Positions 54,768 through 63,766 of a DNA stretch of 64,000 nt are shown piece by piece (the first letter of the stretch is position 1; every line of letters starts with the position of its first letter). This DNA comes from Streptomycetaceae bacterium. GTDB taxonomy: Bacteria > Actinomycetota > Actinomycetes > Nanopelagicales > Nanopelagicaceae. The notes under the pieces are model-generated. The model had not been told where the DNA came from, did no database searches, and saw nothing but the letters and a program-made list of their open reading frames with translations. The position numbers and the translations under genes are program-made. Where the stretch lies: positions 1 to 64,000 of the forward strand of contig JAIXTW010000003.1 of the NCBI GenBank assembly GCA_027483765.1. The letters run 5' to 3'.

Positions 54768-56150
54768 ACTTGATTTACGAAATAGAGACAAGAACATTGA
54801 ATCAGTGCCATGCTGGCTGGTCCATAGCGATAGCGATTTGTCACGAACCGCACCCTGTAGGTTAACGGGAAGGAATTGAGATATCTCAATCTGCTCTAGC
54901 TCCGGGTGATCCTTGAGAATTCTCAAAACCTCACCAGAGGTTTCAGAGAAATGAGGACTGCAGGTCGCATATCCAAAGACTCCCCCAGGATTAAGTACGG
55001 AGATAGCTGAATCCGATAGTTCTCGCTGCAGCTCCAGCAATCCTCTTAAATCCTGAACGGTACGACGCCATCTCACTTCAGGTCGACGACGAAGAGCTCC
55101 TAGTCCGGTGCATGGAACGTCAGCAAGAATTGCGTCATAAGTTCGTCCTAACTGAGCCATATCTCTACCATCACCAACCTGACAGGTAAATTTTCCAATA
55201 ACATTCTTAACAAGTTTCGCCCGCGGCTCTGAAATTTCATTCGCAGTGAAATCTTGTCCATTTACATTAGCAAGATGGGCCAAGAGCGCAGCCTTACCTC
55301 CAGGACCGGCACATAGATCAAGTATCGATGCCAAATCGTGAGTAGCTTCTGCGAAGATATGCGCCACCAGTTGTGAACCTTCATCCTGAACACCGGCCTT
55401 ACGATGTCTAATGATTTCTAATGAACCTGGTGCCCCCTCAAATCGAGCACCGTAAGGAGAATACTGAGTAGCTATTCCACCAAGTTCTACTAACTGCGCT
55501 TGAGTGGAATCACCTGGCCACGCCACCAAAGTGGGCGATGCCGGAACATTATTTACTGCTAATTCTTCCTCAACACGTTCTACATCCTTTAATAGGTCAA
55601 AGTATGCAGAAACAATCCACTCTGGGTGAGAGTACTGAACAGATAGCCGTGTAATTGGATCCGAAACTGTATCGAGTGGCTCTAACCATTCCGATAAAGT
55701 TTTCGCGCTGACTTTACGTAAAATTGCATTAACAAATGAGGCCTTTGACTCTCCGATTACTTTACGTGCCAACTCGACCGTCGCCGAAACAGCCGCGTGG
55801 GTTGCAACTCGCATCTCGAAGAGTTGGTGTACGCCCATTCTGCAAATATCTACGATCCCAGAGTCCACTTCGGAGAGAGGTCTGTCAGATACTTGCGCCA
55901 GAATGTAATCGTGGCGCCCTTGCATGCGAAGAGTTCCGTAGAGAAGTTCTGTAACAAAGCCCTTGTCGCGCACTTCGAAATTCGAGGCAGAAAGCGCCTG
56001 CGGGAGCAAGAGATTTGAATACCCGCCCTTGCGATTAACCTCTGTCAATAAATCAAAAACTAAAACTCTGGGCGCATCAGGTTTTGGCGACTTAAAACTA
56101 TCTCTACGTGCCTTAACCAAAGTTTTCACCTGAGGTGATTCGGGCGCCAT
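54765..56150 (-). CDS. rsmB: 16S rRNA cytosine-967 C5-methyltransferase RsmB
   Basis: The 461-aa protein has an N-terminal NusB-like RNA-binding domain (~25-165) and a SAM methyltransferase domain with LDLCAGPGGKAALL near residue 270, the PCTGLGALRRRPE motif and catalytic Cys in YATCSPHFSE. Length is normal. It starts 38 bases inside fmt, in the conserved def-fmt-rsmB order, indicating coupling. Confidence 0.94.
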   Translation of the reverse strand: MAPESPQVKTLVKARRDSFKSPKPDAPRVLVFDLLTEVNRKGGYSNLLLPQALSASNFEVRDKGFVTELLYGTLRMQGRHDYILAQVSDRPLSEVDSGIVDICRMGVHQLFEMRVATHAAVSATVELARKVIGESKASFVNAILRKVSAKTLSEWLEPLDTVSDPITRLSVQYSHPEWIVSAYFDLLKDVERVEEELAVNNVPASPTLVAWPGDSTQAQLVELGGIATQYSPYGARFEGAPGSLEIIRHRKAGVQDEGSQLVAHIFAEATHDLASILDLCAGPGGKAALLAHLANVNGQDFTANEISEPRAKLVKNVIGKFTCQVGDGRDMAQLGRTYDAILADVPCTGLGALRRRPEVRWRRTVQDLRGLLELQRELSDSAISVLNPGGVFGYATCSPHFSETSGEVLRILKDHPELEQIEISQFLPVNLQGAVRDKSLSLWTSQHGTDSMFLSLFRKSS

Positions 56151-57018
56151 TAGCCCATTCTGGAGCTGTCATCCGAGACTTTCCTTGCGGAGTCACATAT
56201 CCAATTTCTAACGAATGAGTCGAAGTTCCAACAAATAGTCTTTTATTAACAAAATGTATCTCCCCGGGCTTGAGTTCCAGTTCGCTCACAATGGGAGAAT
56301 CAATCTTTATATTAGATCCACGGAATTCGGTCCATGCTCCAGGTGTAGATGTGAAGGCACGTACTTTGCTCGATATGACATCGGCGGGCGAATTCCAATC
56401 GATGCGACCTTCTTCCTTGCTGAGTTTCAGGGCTCTGGTGGCTTTGGCGTTCTCTTGTGCAATAGGTTTCTTGCCAGATTCAATCTCGGTCAAAGACTGG
56501 AGTAACGCTTGCGCTCCTAAATCAGCGAGCTCCTGAAAGAGTTCATCACTGTTGATATCGGCATCTAAAGCAAATCTCAGCTGAGTGTAGATAGGTCCGG
56601 TATCCATCCCTTCATCTAAAGCGAAAACTGTAACTCCCGAGACAGAATCGCCGGCTTCAATTGCGCGCTGCACTGGAGCTGCACCTCGCCATCTAGGTAA
56701 GAGCGAAAAGTGAAGATTGAGTGAACCAAAGCTAGGTAGAGTGAAAACATCTTTCGCCAATATGACGCCATACCCGATAGTGATCAGTAAATCTATATCC
56801 GAAATAAAGGGGTGTAAGTCCGCGCCGCGTTCAGGCTTATGAACTACCACATTCTTTTCATGCGCCCAATGCGAGACCGGTGACTGCGTAAGTGTTAGCC
56901 CTCTACCAGCAGGTCTATCTGGAGGGGTAATAACGGATATCAGTTGATGTTCGGATTCAAGAATTGCATCGAGAGATGGGATTGCTACCTCTGGTGTTGC
57001 TGCGATTACGATGCGCAA
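56113..57018 (-). CDS. fmt: Methionyl-tRNA formyltransferase
   Basis: Formylates initiator Met-tRNA. The 301-aa protein starts MRIVIAATPE and has NLHFSLLPRWRGAAPVQ (catalytic Asn/His region) near residue 107, the GVTVFALDEGMDTGPI segment and a C-terminal OB-like domain. TTG start directly after the def TAA; no strong ribosome-binding site, so coupling to def is likely. Confidence 0.95.
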   Translation of the reverse strand: MRIVIAATPEVAIPSLDAILESEHQLISVITPPDRPAGRGLTLTQSPVSHWAHEKNVVVHKPERGADLHPFISDIDLLITIGYGVILAKDVFTLPSFGSLNLHFSLLPRWRGAAPVQRAIEAGDSVSGVTVFALDEGMDTGPIYTQLRFALDADINSDELFQELADLGAQALLQSLTEIESGKKPIAQENAKATRALKLSKEEGRIDWNSPADVISSKVRAFTSTPGAWTEFRGSNIKIDSPIVSELELKPGEIHFVNKRLFVGTSTHSLEIGYVTPQGKSRMTAPEWANGARITSGENFG

Positions 57019-57594
57019 TTAAAAACCGGATCCGCGGGTCTCTTGACCGAAGAGGCTGTGAGGCGAAACCTTGACTGTAGGGTTAACTCCAGATTCACCT
57101 GCCAATCCGAACCAATCAGATTCACGAATCTCTTTCATGGCCAATTTTCGATTCTCTTCTGATAATCGATCGATAAATAGAACTCCGTTGAGATGGTCGG
57201 TCTCATGCTGCAGGGCTCTAGCTAGAAGCTCGGTACCCTCAACTGTGATTGGTTCGCCGTGCATCGTGAACCCCTTAGCAACTGCTCTAAAGGCGCGCGG
57301 CGTGGGATATACCAACTCAGGAAAACTTAAACATCCTTCGTCACCATCCTGCATCTCTTCACTGAGATCAAGGGTGGGATTTATTAGATGACCTATAGCT
57401 TCATCGACATCCCACACGAAGACTCTTAGTGGAACTCCGATCTGCGGTGCAGCAAGACCTGCCCCAGGTGCATCCAACATGGTCTCAGTTAAATCTTTTA
57501 CAAGCTTGCGAAGCTCTTTATCAAAGGTGACAACTTCGCTCGCCGGAGTAATAAGCACCGGGTCCCCGAAGTGACGAATTTCTTTGATAGCCAT
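57019..57594 (-). CDS. def: Peptide deformylase
   Basis: Removes the N-formyl group from new proteins. The 191-aa protein has all three motifs: GAGLAAPQIG (~45-54), EGCLSFP (metal Cys) and HETDH (metal His and catalytic Glu). A C-terminal tail of about 25 residues is typical of actinobacterial forms. It is the functional partner of fmt, next in the unit. Confidence 0.96.
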   Translation of the reverse strand: MAIKEIRHFGDPVLITPASEVVTFDKELRKLVKDLTETMLDAPGAGLAAPQIGVPLRVFVWDVDEAIGHLINPTLDLSEEMQDGDEGCLSFPELVYPTPRAFRAVAKGFTMHGEPITVEGTELLARALQHETDHLNGVLFIDRLSEENRKLAMKEIRESDWFGLAGESGVNPTVKVSPHSLFGQETRGSGF

Positions 57595-57600
57595 GTGGCA

Positions 57601-57606
57601 ATCTTA
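57601..57606 (-). promoter_or_regulatory. -10 box TAAGAT, leaderless promoter of def-fmt-rsmB
   Basis: TAAGAT on the minus strand ends exactly 6 bases before ATG 57594, at the 3' end of priA. Confidence 0.6.
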
Positions 57607-57607
57607 C

Positions 57608-59479
57608 CTATCGGGAGAGCGAATATGGATCAACTCGTACAGCGGCTAGCTTCTTCTTAGTTGCACTTCGTCGTCGCTGAAACTCGTGAATGAGTGTAAT
57701 AAGAGCCTCACCATCTACAAGCGGTGTCAAAATTAGAACTCTTGCTAAACCATTGCTCAGTGTCGAAGGCCCCAGAATTCTTGTTGATTCGGGAAGGCGC
57801 CCGTCTTGCCGGGACTTATTAAGTGCTCGGGTTAGTGTCGATGCTTCTGACTCTTCGATGTCGAGTGATACGCAACGCACAAATGGAGGCAGTGCTGCCT
57901 CTTCTCGCTCTCTCAATTCCCGCAAAGAAATCAGTGACGGCTTCCACGACGAGAGGGCGCCAACAATGGAGTTCGAATGATTTACAACCAGGAGCGCAGT
58001 ACCAGTGCTTCGCAGGAGTGAAAGATTGCTGAAGAATACTTCGCGGGCCCGCTCCTGGGCTCTTAGATCTGACTGGTTCAAAAGACTTTCACCATCAAGA
58101 ATAACTACTGCTGAATAACCGTGGATCGCCATAGGCGCCGAGCCTGGTGTAGCAATTACTACTCCCGAGCTAATCTGGGCATCTTCGACCACCTTCTCGC
58201 CCTCTGAAAGAGTGATGAGAACTCCAGGCAGAGCTTTGCCGATCTCCTGCGCGAAACGCTCACTTCCACGATTCAATAGGAAGGGTCGCACTCCAGAACA
58301 GTACCTACATACCCAATCAGGGAATACGTTAGGACATAGCGAACACGTGATGGAGCCTGTTGCACTTTTCTTCTCCATTCGACCACCACATTCACAGAGT
58401 GAGATGTTTCGACAATGGCTACAGCTAATGGCTTGTGAGTAACCCTTTCGCGGGGCGATGAAGAGAATTGGTCCATTCTTTACTAGCGAACGTAACTCCT
58501 GAATGATTCGACCAGGTAAAAGTTCTGAGAACTCTTGTTGGAAAGTAAGGACCTTTACCTTGCTTCTGGCTGCGCGATAAGTTAGCCAACCAATATCGAT
58601 AAGTCGCGCAATCTCAGCACTCGGGCTGTACCCCAGAAAATGAATTGCAATGTTCTCCTGTCGAGCTCGAAGAATTGCCACATCTCGGGCGTTCCATCCC
58701 GGAGCGCGAACTTCGTAAAGATGCTCTGAGGATTCATTGAAGATCACGATGGCCGCAAGATCTGGGACATCTGCGAAAACTGCACTACGGGTACCGATGA
58801 TAACTTGGTTGAGGTCAGTTCGAGCCCTAAGAAAGTTTTCATATCGCTCACTTCGTGAGAGCTCAGAGCCAAGAACAAGTGCATGTGGAATCTGCGATTG
58901 AAGTCGATGAATAGATTTTGCCTCTGGGACGATAACTAGTACCGAGCCCTGCTTCACTGAATTCTTTAGAAACTTAGCGAGAATCTCGAAGGAATCCTGA
59001 AAAGCAGGCAATTGAAGATACTCACGGGTTGATGAGGGTGAATCAACTGTCGCTACATCAGTCGGCCACTTCTTCTTCTCGACACTAGCAACACGTGGAG
59101 GAATCGCCGACCGGATCACATCAAACGGATGACAAGCCCATCTACTGGCAACGCTCTCTATTAGATTAAGTGAGCGCTGCGATGCCACAGGTACAGGTGA
59201 CATTACCTTATCGATACTCTTCAATTTCATTCCGGAAGTCTTTTCAGAACGACCTAGAACTAGAGCTTCGCACTTTCTTCCATTAAATGGAACTTGGATC
59301 CGCACTCCGATTTGTACCGATAGATCGAGTTCGTCAGGAACTAAGTAGTCAAAACTCTGATCTAAATGAAATACCCCGTTATCGACCCAAACCCGAGCCA
59401 CCGGTTTATCTGTTGTACTGGGACCTGGTTGTGTCTGAACGACTTCGCGTTTAAGACGCAGTGGCCTTGTTAGTGCCAC
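57608..59479 (-). CDS. priA: Primosomal protein N' (PriA) without helicase motifs
   Basis: The 623-aa protein keeps the PriA architecture: N-terminal DNA 3'-end-binding domain (RVWVDNGVFHLDQSFDYLVP region), the central zinc module with paired cysteines (CSHC, CEC, CSLC, CRYC) and the C-terminal PriA segment. The ATPase part is degenerate: no GxxGxGK(T/S) Walker A is present and the DEEH position reads NESSEH. This is typical of actinobacterial PriA, thought to act without helicase activity. GTG start; no clear ribosome-binding site. Confidence 0.9.
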   Translation of the reverse strand: MALTRPLRLKREVVQTQPGPSTTDKPVARVWVDNGVFHLDQSFDYLVPDELDLSVQIGVRIQVPFNGRKCEALVLGRSEKTSGMKLKSIDKVMSPVPVASQRSLNLIESVASRWACHPFDVIRSAIPPRVASVEKKKWPTDVATVDSPSSTREYLQLPAFQDSFEILAKFLKNSVKQGSVLVIVPEAKSIHRLQSQIPHALVLGSELSRSERYENFLRARTDLNQVIIGTRSAVFADVPDLAAIVIFNESSEHLYEVRAPGWNARDVAILRARQENIAIHFLGYSPSAEIARLIDIGWLTYRAARSKVKVLTFQQEFSELLPGRIIQELRSLVKNGPILFIAPRKGYSQAISCSHCRNISLCECGGRMEKKSATGSITCSLCPNVFPDWVCRYCSGVRPFLLNRGSERFAQEIGKALPGVLITLSEGEKVVEDAQISSGVVIATPGSAPMAIHGYSAVVILDGESLLNQSDLRAQERAREVFFSNLSLLRSTGTALLVVNHSNSIVGALSSWKPSLISLRELREREEAALPPFVRCVSLDIEESEASTLTRALNKSRQDGRLPESTRILGPSTLSNGLARVLILTPLVDGEALITLIHEFQRRRSATKKKLAAVRVDPYSLSR

Positions 59480-59492
59480 GTTTGCGGTTAAC

Positions 59493-60683
59493 CTATTTAA
59501 CAGCTGCCTGCAATTCGGCTACGCGATTGGTGGCTTCCCATGTGAAATTAGGAAGTTCGCGACCGAAGTGGCCATAGGCAGCAGTTTGAGAGTAGATCGG
59601 ACGCTTCAAGTTTAAGTCGCGAATAATTGCTGCCGGACGAAGATCGAATACCGACGTCACGGCATCCTGAATCTTTTGTACTGGAACGCTTTCAGTTCCA
59701 AATGTCTCAACAAATACTCCAACAGGTTGCGCTTTACCGATTGCATAAGCAACCTGGACTTCACATCTACGTGCGAGTCCGGCGGCAACAACATTCTTTG
59801 CTACCCAACGCATGGCATATGCCGCAGAACGATCCACCTTTGATGGATCCTTGCCAGAGAAAGCCCCGCCTCCGTGACGAGCCATTCCACCGTACGTATC
59901 AACAATAATCTTGCGACCAGTAAGGCCAGCATCACCCATAGGTCCACCAATGACGAAGCGGCCCGTTGGATTGATCAGAATTCTCATATCTTTACGAGGT
60001 AAATCAATCTTCGCCAAAACTGGATCGATAACCTGGGCAATAACTTCAGATGTGAGCTGCCCCGCTACATCAACTTCTTCAGCGTGCTGGCTCGAGATGA
60101 CAACAGTGTCAAGAGCTATCGCTCTATCTCCGTCGTACTCGATTGTTACTTGAGTCTTTCCATCAGGGCGAAGATATGGAAGAGCGCCAGACTTTCTTAC
60201 CTTAGATAACTGCTGTGCCAATTCATGTGCCAGCCAGATAGGTAGCGGCATCAATTCTTTCGTGTCATCACATGCATAACCGAACATCAGCCCTTGATCG
60301 CCCGCGCCTTGCAAATCTAGTGGGTCTGCCGCCGAGGTAACACGGTGTTCAAAAGCATCATCTACGCCTTGTGCGATGTCTGGAGATTGTTGCCCGATTG
60401 AGATTGAAACTCCGCAACTATTTCCATCGAATCCTTTTACCGAAGAATCGTAGCCAATTCCAATTACAGTGTCGCGAACGATTCCCATAACATCTGCATA
60501 ACCATTGGTCGTCACTTCACCTGCAACATGAACCTGACCAGTTGTGATGAGGGTTTCAACAGCGACTCGACTTGATGGGTCCTGGGCAAGAAGTGAATCT
60601 AGGATTGCATCAGAAATCTGATCTGCAATCTTATCTGGGTGACCTTCGGTAACTGATTCTGAGGTAAATAGGCGCTTAGACAT
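59493..60683 (-). CDS. metK: S-adenosylmethionine synthetase
   Basis: Makes SAM from methionine and ATP; methionine could come from MetH in this window. The 396-aa protein has the [10 protein letters not shown] start, [12 protein letters not shown] and the [16 protein letters not shown] loop. Length is normal. It overlaps coaBC by 8 bases but has its own -10 box. Confidence 0.97.
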   Translation of the reverse strand: MSKRLFTSESVTEGHPDKIADQISDAILDSLLAQDPSSRVAVETLITTGQVHVAGEVTTNGYADVMGIVRDTVIGIGYDSSVKGFDGNSCGVSISIGQQSPDIAQGVDDAFEHRVTSAADPLDLQGAGDQGLMFGYACDDTKELMPLPIWLAHELAQQLSKVRKSGALPYLRPDGKTQVTIEYDGDRAIALDTVVISSQHAEEVDVAGQLTSEVIAQVIDPVLAKIDLPRKDMRILINPTGRFVIGGPMGDAGLTGRKIIVDTYGGMARHGGGAFSGKDPSKVDRSAAYAMRWVAKNVVAAGLARRCEVQVAYAIGKAQPVGVFVETFGTESVPVQKIQDAVTSVFDLRPAAIIRDLNLKRPIYSQTAAYGHFGRELPNFTWEATNRVAELQAAVK

Positions 60684-61872
60684 TGGATAAACCTAACTGA
60701 TGCAAGGCGTGGTCGAGTAGTTCTTGTGCGAGCGTGTCTTTCGTGGTTTTGGCCACTCGCACACGTTCGCCGGATTTCAGGAATATCTCACCGTATGTGG
60801 TCTCACTATTGAAGATATCTCCCCCTGATACATCATTGAGGTAGAGAATGTCGGCTCCCTTGGAGTGCATCTTGGCAACCGCAGAAGCGTCATCATGTGA
60901 AGTCTCGGCAGCAAACGCCACAACGATTTGATGAGTTTTAACTTCATTCAAGCTCTTGAGAATGTCAACGTTCTCGGCCAAATCGATGCTGGAGAAATCG
61001 CCTTTCTTTATCTTGGCGCTATTGACTGTGGCAGGTCGCGCATCAGCTACTGCAGCTGCCATAACAAGTAAATCGCAACCAGAAAACTCATCGCGCACGG
61101 CCTCATGCATCTGCGCTGCGCTTTCTACATGGATTGTTCGCACTCCTTCAATATCTGGCAGAGTCGCATTCGCAGATACCAGTACAACTTCAGCTCCTCT
61201 ACGCAGAGCCTGTAACGCGACGGCATAGCCTTGCTTGCCGGAAGATTGATTGCCAATGAAACGAATAGGATCAATCTGCTCGCGAGTTCCACCTGCGGTG
61301 ACCAACACCTTCTTACCGAGAAAATCTGAGCTGACATCGGTAATCTCAGCGAAGGCTTCTAAAATCTTCGCAGTATCCGGGAATCGCCCCTTACCGATAT
61401 CGCCACTAGTGAGAGCACCCACTTCAGGTTCTAGGATGCTAAAACCGCGCTCACGCAAGAGCCGTACATTGCTCGTTGTTGCCGGATCGTTCCACATCTG
61501 TGGATGCATCGCCGGGATAATCAAAACCGGAACGTCGGCTGCGAGAATTACATTTGTGAGTAAGTCATCTGCACGACCGGCGGTTATTCGTGCGATCAGA
61601 TCGGCTGTAGCTGGTGCGATGATGATGAAATTTGCCTTCTTTGCAAGAGAAACATGTCGAACCTCTTCAACACTTTCAAAGACTTCGCTCGTGACGGCTC
61701 GACCGGATAGCGCCTCCCATGTTGCAGCACCGACGAAGTTCAAACTAGATGGTGTCGGAACCACCGTGACCAAAAAACCGCAGTCTTGTAGACGACGCAA
61801 TAGGTCACACGACTTATAGGCTGCTATTCCACCGCCGACGCCGAGAATTACTTCGCGACCGTGTCCTTGCAT
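60676..61872 (-). CDS. coaBC: Bifunctional phosphopantothenoylcysteine decarboxylase/synthase
   Basis: Two steps of coenzyme A synthesis. The 398-aa protein has an N-terminal FMN-dependent CoaC domain (~1-185: [25 protein letters not shown]) and a C-terminal CoaB domain (~190-398: [27 protein letters not shown]). A fused CoaBC is normal. Located between rpoZ and metK as in Mycobacterium. Confidence 0.95.
   Translation of the reverse strand: MQGHGREVILGVGGGIAAYKSCDLLRRLQDCGFLVTVVPTPSSLNFVGAATWEALSGRAVTSEVFESVEEVRHVSLAKKANFIIIAPATADLIARITAGRADDLLTNVILAADVPVLIIPAMHPQMWNDPATTSNVRLLRERGFSILEPEVGALTSGDIGKGRFPDTAKILEAFAEITDVSSDFLGKKVLVTAGGTREQIDPIRFIGNQSSGKQGYAVALQALRRGAEVVLVSANATLPDIEGVRTIHVESAAQMHEAVRDEFSGCDLLVMAAAVADARPATVNSAKIKKGDFSSIDLAENVDILKSLNEVKTHQIVVAFAAETSHDDASAVAKMHSKGADILYLNDVSGGDIFNSETTYGEIFLKSGERVRVAKTTKDTLAQELLDHALHQLGLSNV
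60690..60695 (-). promoter_or_regulatory. -10 box TAGGTT inside coaBC, leaderless promoter of metK
   Basis: TAGGTT on the minus strand ends exactly 6 bases before ATG 60683 and lies within the last codons of coaBC. Confidence 0.55.
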
Positions 61873-61889
61873 GACTATCTCAGAGCGAA

Positions 61890-62150
61890 TTAAGCAGTTG
61901 GCTCTAGATTTTCGATTGTCAGTAAACCTTCGTTAATTTCGCGAAGTGCAATCGATAATGGCTTCTCGTGCACGTGGGTGTCGACCAATGGACCTACATA
62001 CTCAAGCAGGCCTTCGCCGAGTTGAGAGTAGTAGGCGTTAATCTGACGCGCGCGCTTAGCTGCATATAGAACTAATGAGTACTTAGAGCCGGCCTTATCG
62101 AGCAGTTCATCGATAGGGGGATTTGTGATTCCGTCCATATGTGCACTCAT
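61890..62150 (-). CDS. rpoZ: RNA polymerase omega subunit
   Basis: Assembly subunit of RNA polymerase. The 86-aa protein has [20 protein letters not shown] at the start and [12 protein letters not shown] (the R-A-R-Q-I core), then [21 protein letters not shown] sits 5 bases before ATG 62150, deciding it over TTG 62165. gmk lies 32 bases upstream. Confidence 0.95.
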   Translation of the reverse strand: MSAHMDGITNPPIDELLDKAGSKYSLVLYAAKRARQINAYYSQLGEGLLEYVGPLVDTHVHEKPLSIALREINEGLLTIENLEPTA

Positions 62151-62181
62151 GTGTACTCCTTGCAATCAATTCTTGGCCTAA

Positions 62182-63054
62182 TTAGGCAGATGCGAATTCT
62201 ATCAGGCTTGAGACCACCTTCTCGACCTCGTCATTTACTAGGACTTTGTCAAAAAAGGACGCTGCCGCAAGCTCTTCCTGCGCCAGAGCCAGTCGGGCTG
62301 CTCGCCGCTCAGTGCTATCTGTACCACGTCCTTCTAATCTGGAAACTAACTCTTCCCAGCTTGGTGGTTCGAGGAAAACTAAAAGGGCTTGTGGAATCTT
62401 CGCTTTAACCTGCTTCGCGCCCTCAATTTCAATCTCCAAGAGAACGTTCTCCCCCTGGGCCAAAGCTAGATCTACTGGCGTGCGTGGTGTTCCGTATCGT
62501 GCACCAGCGAATTCGGCCCATTCAAGAAAGTGATCATCCTTAATTGCTTGATCAAACTCTTCATTACTTAAATAGTGATAGTCAACACCAGCTGATTCAT
62601 TGAAACGAGCCGGTCTAGTTGTCGCCGAAACAATAACAACAAAGTCAGAAATTTCTTTTAGTCTCTTTGCGATAGTGCTCTTACCCACTCCCCCTGGACC
62701 AGAGAGAACAATCAATTTGCCTATCTGTGGCGAAGTTGGCAATTCAAATTCCTTTAATAGCGCTGCTCGTTGATAACGTCCAAGGCCTTGAATCCGTCTC
62801 GTACTAGAAATCCCGAGCTTTTCCAATAACGCCTTTCCCCGAATTTTACCCACTCCGCTCTTTGATTCAACCATTTCTAAAACGCGCATCTTTGCAATTG
62901 CTTCCCTAGTGCCCGCCAAAGCAATCACTTCTGCAATGGAAATCTCGCCGCTCTTAATCTGCGACTTAATCTGCGAACGCTCCTGGCGAGCAGCTTTGGC
63001 CAAAGCTAGGGCGGAAGCTCGTTCGGCCGGCGTTAATTGCGGAGGGACTCCCAT
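62182..63054 (-). CDS. gmk: Fusion of actinobacterial integration host factor (mIHF) and guanylate kinase
   Basis: One 290-aa frame carries two domains. Residues ~1-105 match mIHF: PPQLTPAERASALALAKAA start, basic helices and the helix-two-turn-helix SGVGKIRGKALLEKLGI with RIQGLGRYQRAALL. Residues ~112-290 are a full guanylate kinase with Walker A GPGGVGKST (119-127), VSATTRPAR and the LEWAEFAGARYGTP GMP-binding loop. In Mycobacterium mihF (Rv1388) and gmk (Rv1389) are adjacent genes. No start codon with a ribosome-binding site is seen at the junction, so a single polypeptide is likely. Some Microbacteriaceae, as I recall, have similar long kinases. Confidence 0.92.
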   Translation of the reverse strand: MGVPPQLTPAERASALALAKAARQERSQIKSQIKSGEISIAEVIALAGTREAIAKMRVLEMVESKSGVGKIRGKALLEKLGISSTRRIQGLGRYQRAALLKEFELPTSPQIGKLIVLSGPGGVGKSTIAKRLKEISDFVVIVSATTRPARFNESAGVDYHYLSNEEFDQAIKDDHFLEWAEFAGARYGTPRTPVDLALAQGENVLLEIEIEGAKQVKAKIPQALLVFLEPPSWEELVSRLEGRGTDSTERRAARLALAQEELAAASFFDKVLVNDEVEKVVSSLIEFASA

Positions 63055-63061
63055 GGTTCCA

Positions 63062-63067
63062 AAGTTA
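63062..63067 (-). promoter_or_regulatory. -10 box TAACTT, leaderless promoter of mIHF-gmk
   Basis: TAACTT on the minus strand ends 7 bases before ATG 63054, at the pyrF stop. Confidence 0.45.
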
Positions 63068-63766
63068 CTGGAGTATCTCTTCAGAAATCGCTCGCGCTGC
63101 AGAGGTCATAGCGCTCGCGCCATCAGTCCACGCCTGAGTTATTGGGCGCCCAATAACGACATAGGACGCACCCGCAGCGATTGCGGCGTGAGGTGTCATT
63201 GTTCGTTTCTGATCATCAGTCCCAGTATTACCGGCTGGCCTCACACCGGGCGTAATAATCTTGGGCAGATCACCAACGGCGGAACGGATCGCTGATATCT
63301 CAAGCGGCGAACAGACAATAGCTTTGGCTCCGGCGGTCACCGCCATAGTGGCTAACGCGACCGCGCTCTCGAGCGCGTTATTGGCAAATCCAATCTCGAA
63401 AAGATCCTCTTCGGTTAACGATGTCAAAATTGTTACCGCCGTGACATCCGTCTTTGGCACTGCACTCACGGCCGCCTTAATCATCTCCTTACCGCCGGAA
63501 GCATGAACAGTTAAGAAGCGAGGAGCTAAGGATTCGATCGCCAATGCTGCCGCCCCCACAGTGTGTGGAATATCGTGCAATTTTAAATCAAGAAAAATAT
63601 CAGCATCGGTTGCAGATTTAATCCGCTCAACACCTGCATGGCCAAAGGTAAGAAAGAATTCCAATCCCAATTTGTAGACACTGATGTAGTCGCGAGTTGC
63701 CTCTATCCATCTCTGGGCAATATCCAGATCCGGGGTATCAACTGCTAGAACTATTGGAGCCCTCAT
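63065..63766 (-). CDS. pyrF: Orotidine-5'-phosphate decarboxylase
   Basis: Last step of UMP synthesis. The 233-aa protein is the short bacterial form: LAVDTPDLD near residue 7, DIFLDLKLHDIPHTVG (catalytic Lys-Asp set), then ITPGVRPAG and YVVIGRPIT for phosphate. This differs from the longer mycobacterial-type PyrF. GAGAAG precedes ATG, and the start overlaps the pyrD stop by 4 bases. Confidence 0.95.
   Translation of the reverse strand: MRAPIVLAVDTPDLDIAQRWIEATRDYISVYKLGLEFFLTFGHAGVERIKSATDADIFLDLKLHDIPHTVGAAALAIESLAPRFLTVHASGGKEMIKAAVSAVPKTDVTAVTILTSLTEEDLFEIGFANNALESAVALATMAVTAGAKAIVCSPLEISAIRSAVGDLPKIITPGVRPAGNTGTDDQKRTMTPHAAIAAGASYVVIGRPITQAWTDGASAMTSAARAISEEILQ

Noticed and set aside
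60684-60720. SAM riboswitch before metK
   Set aside because: metK begins inside the coaBC end; there is no leader able to hold an aptamer.
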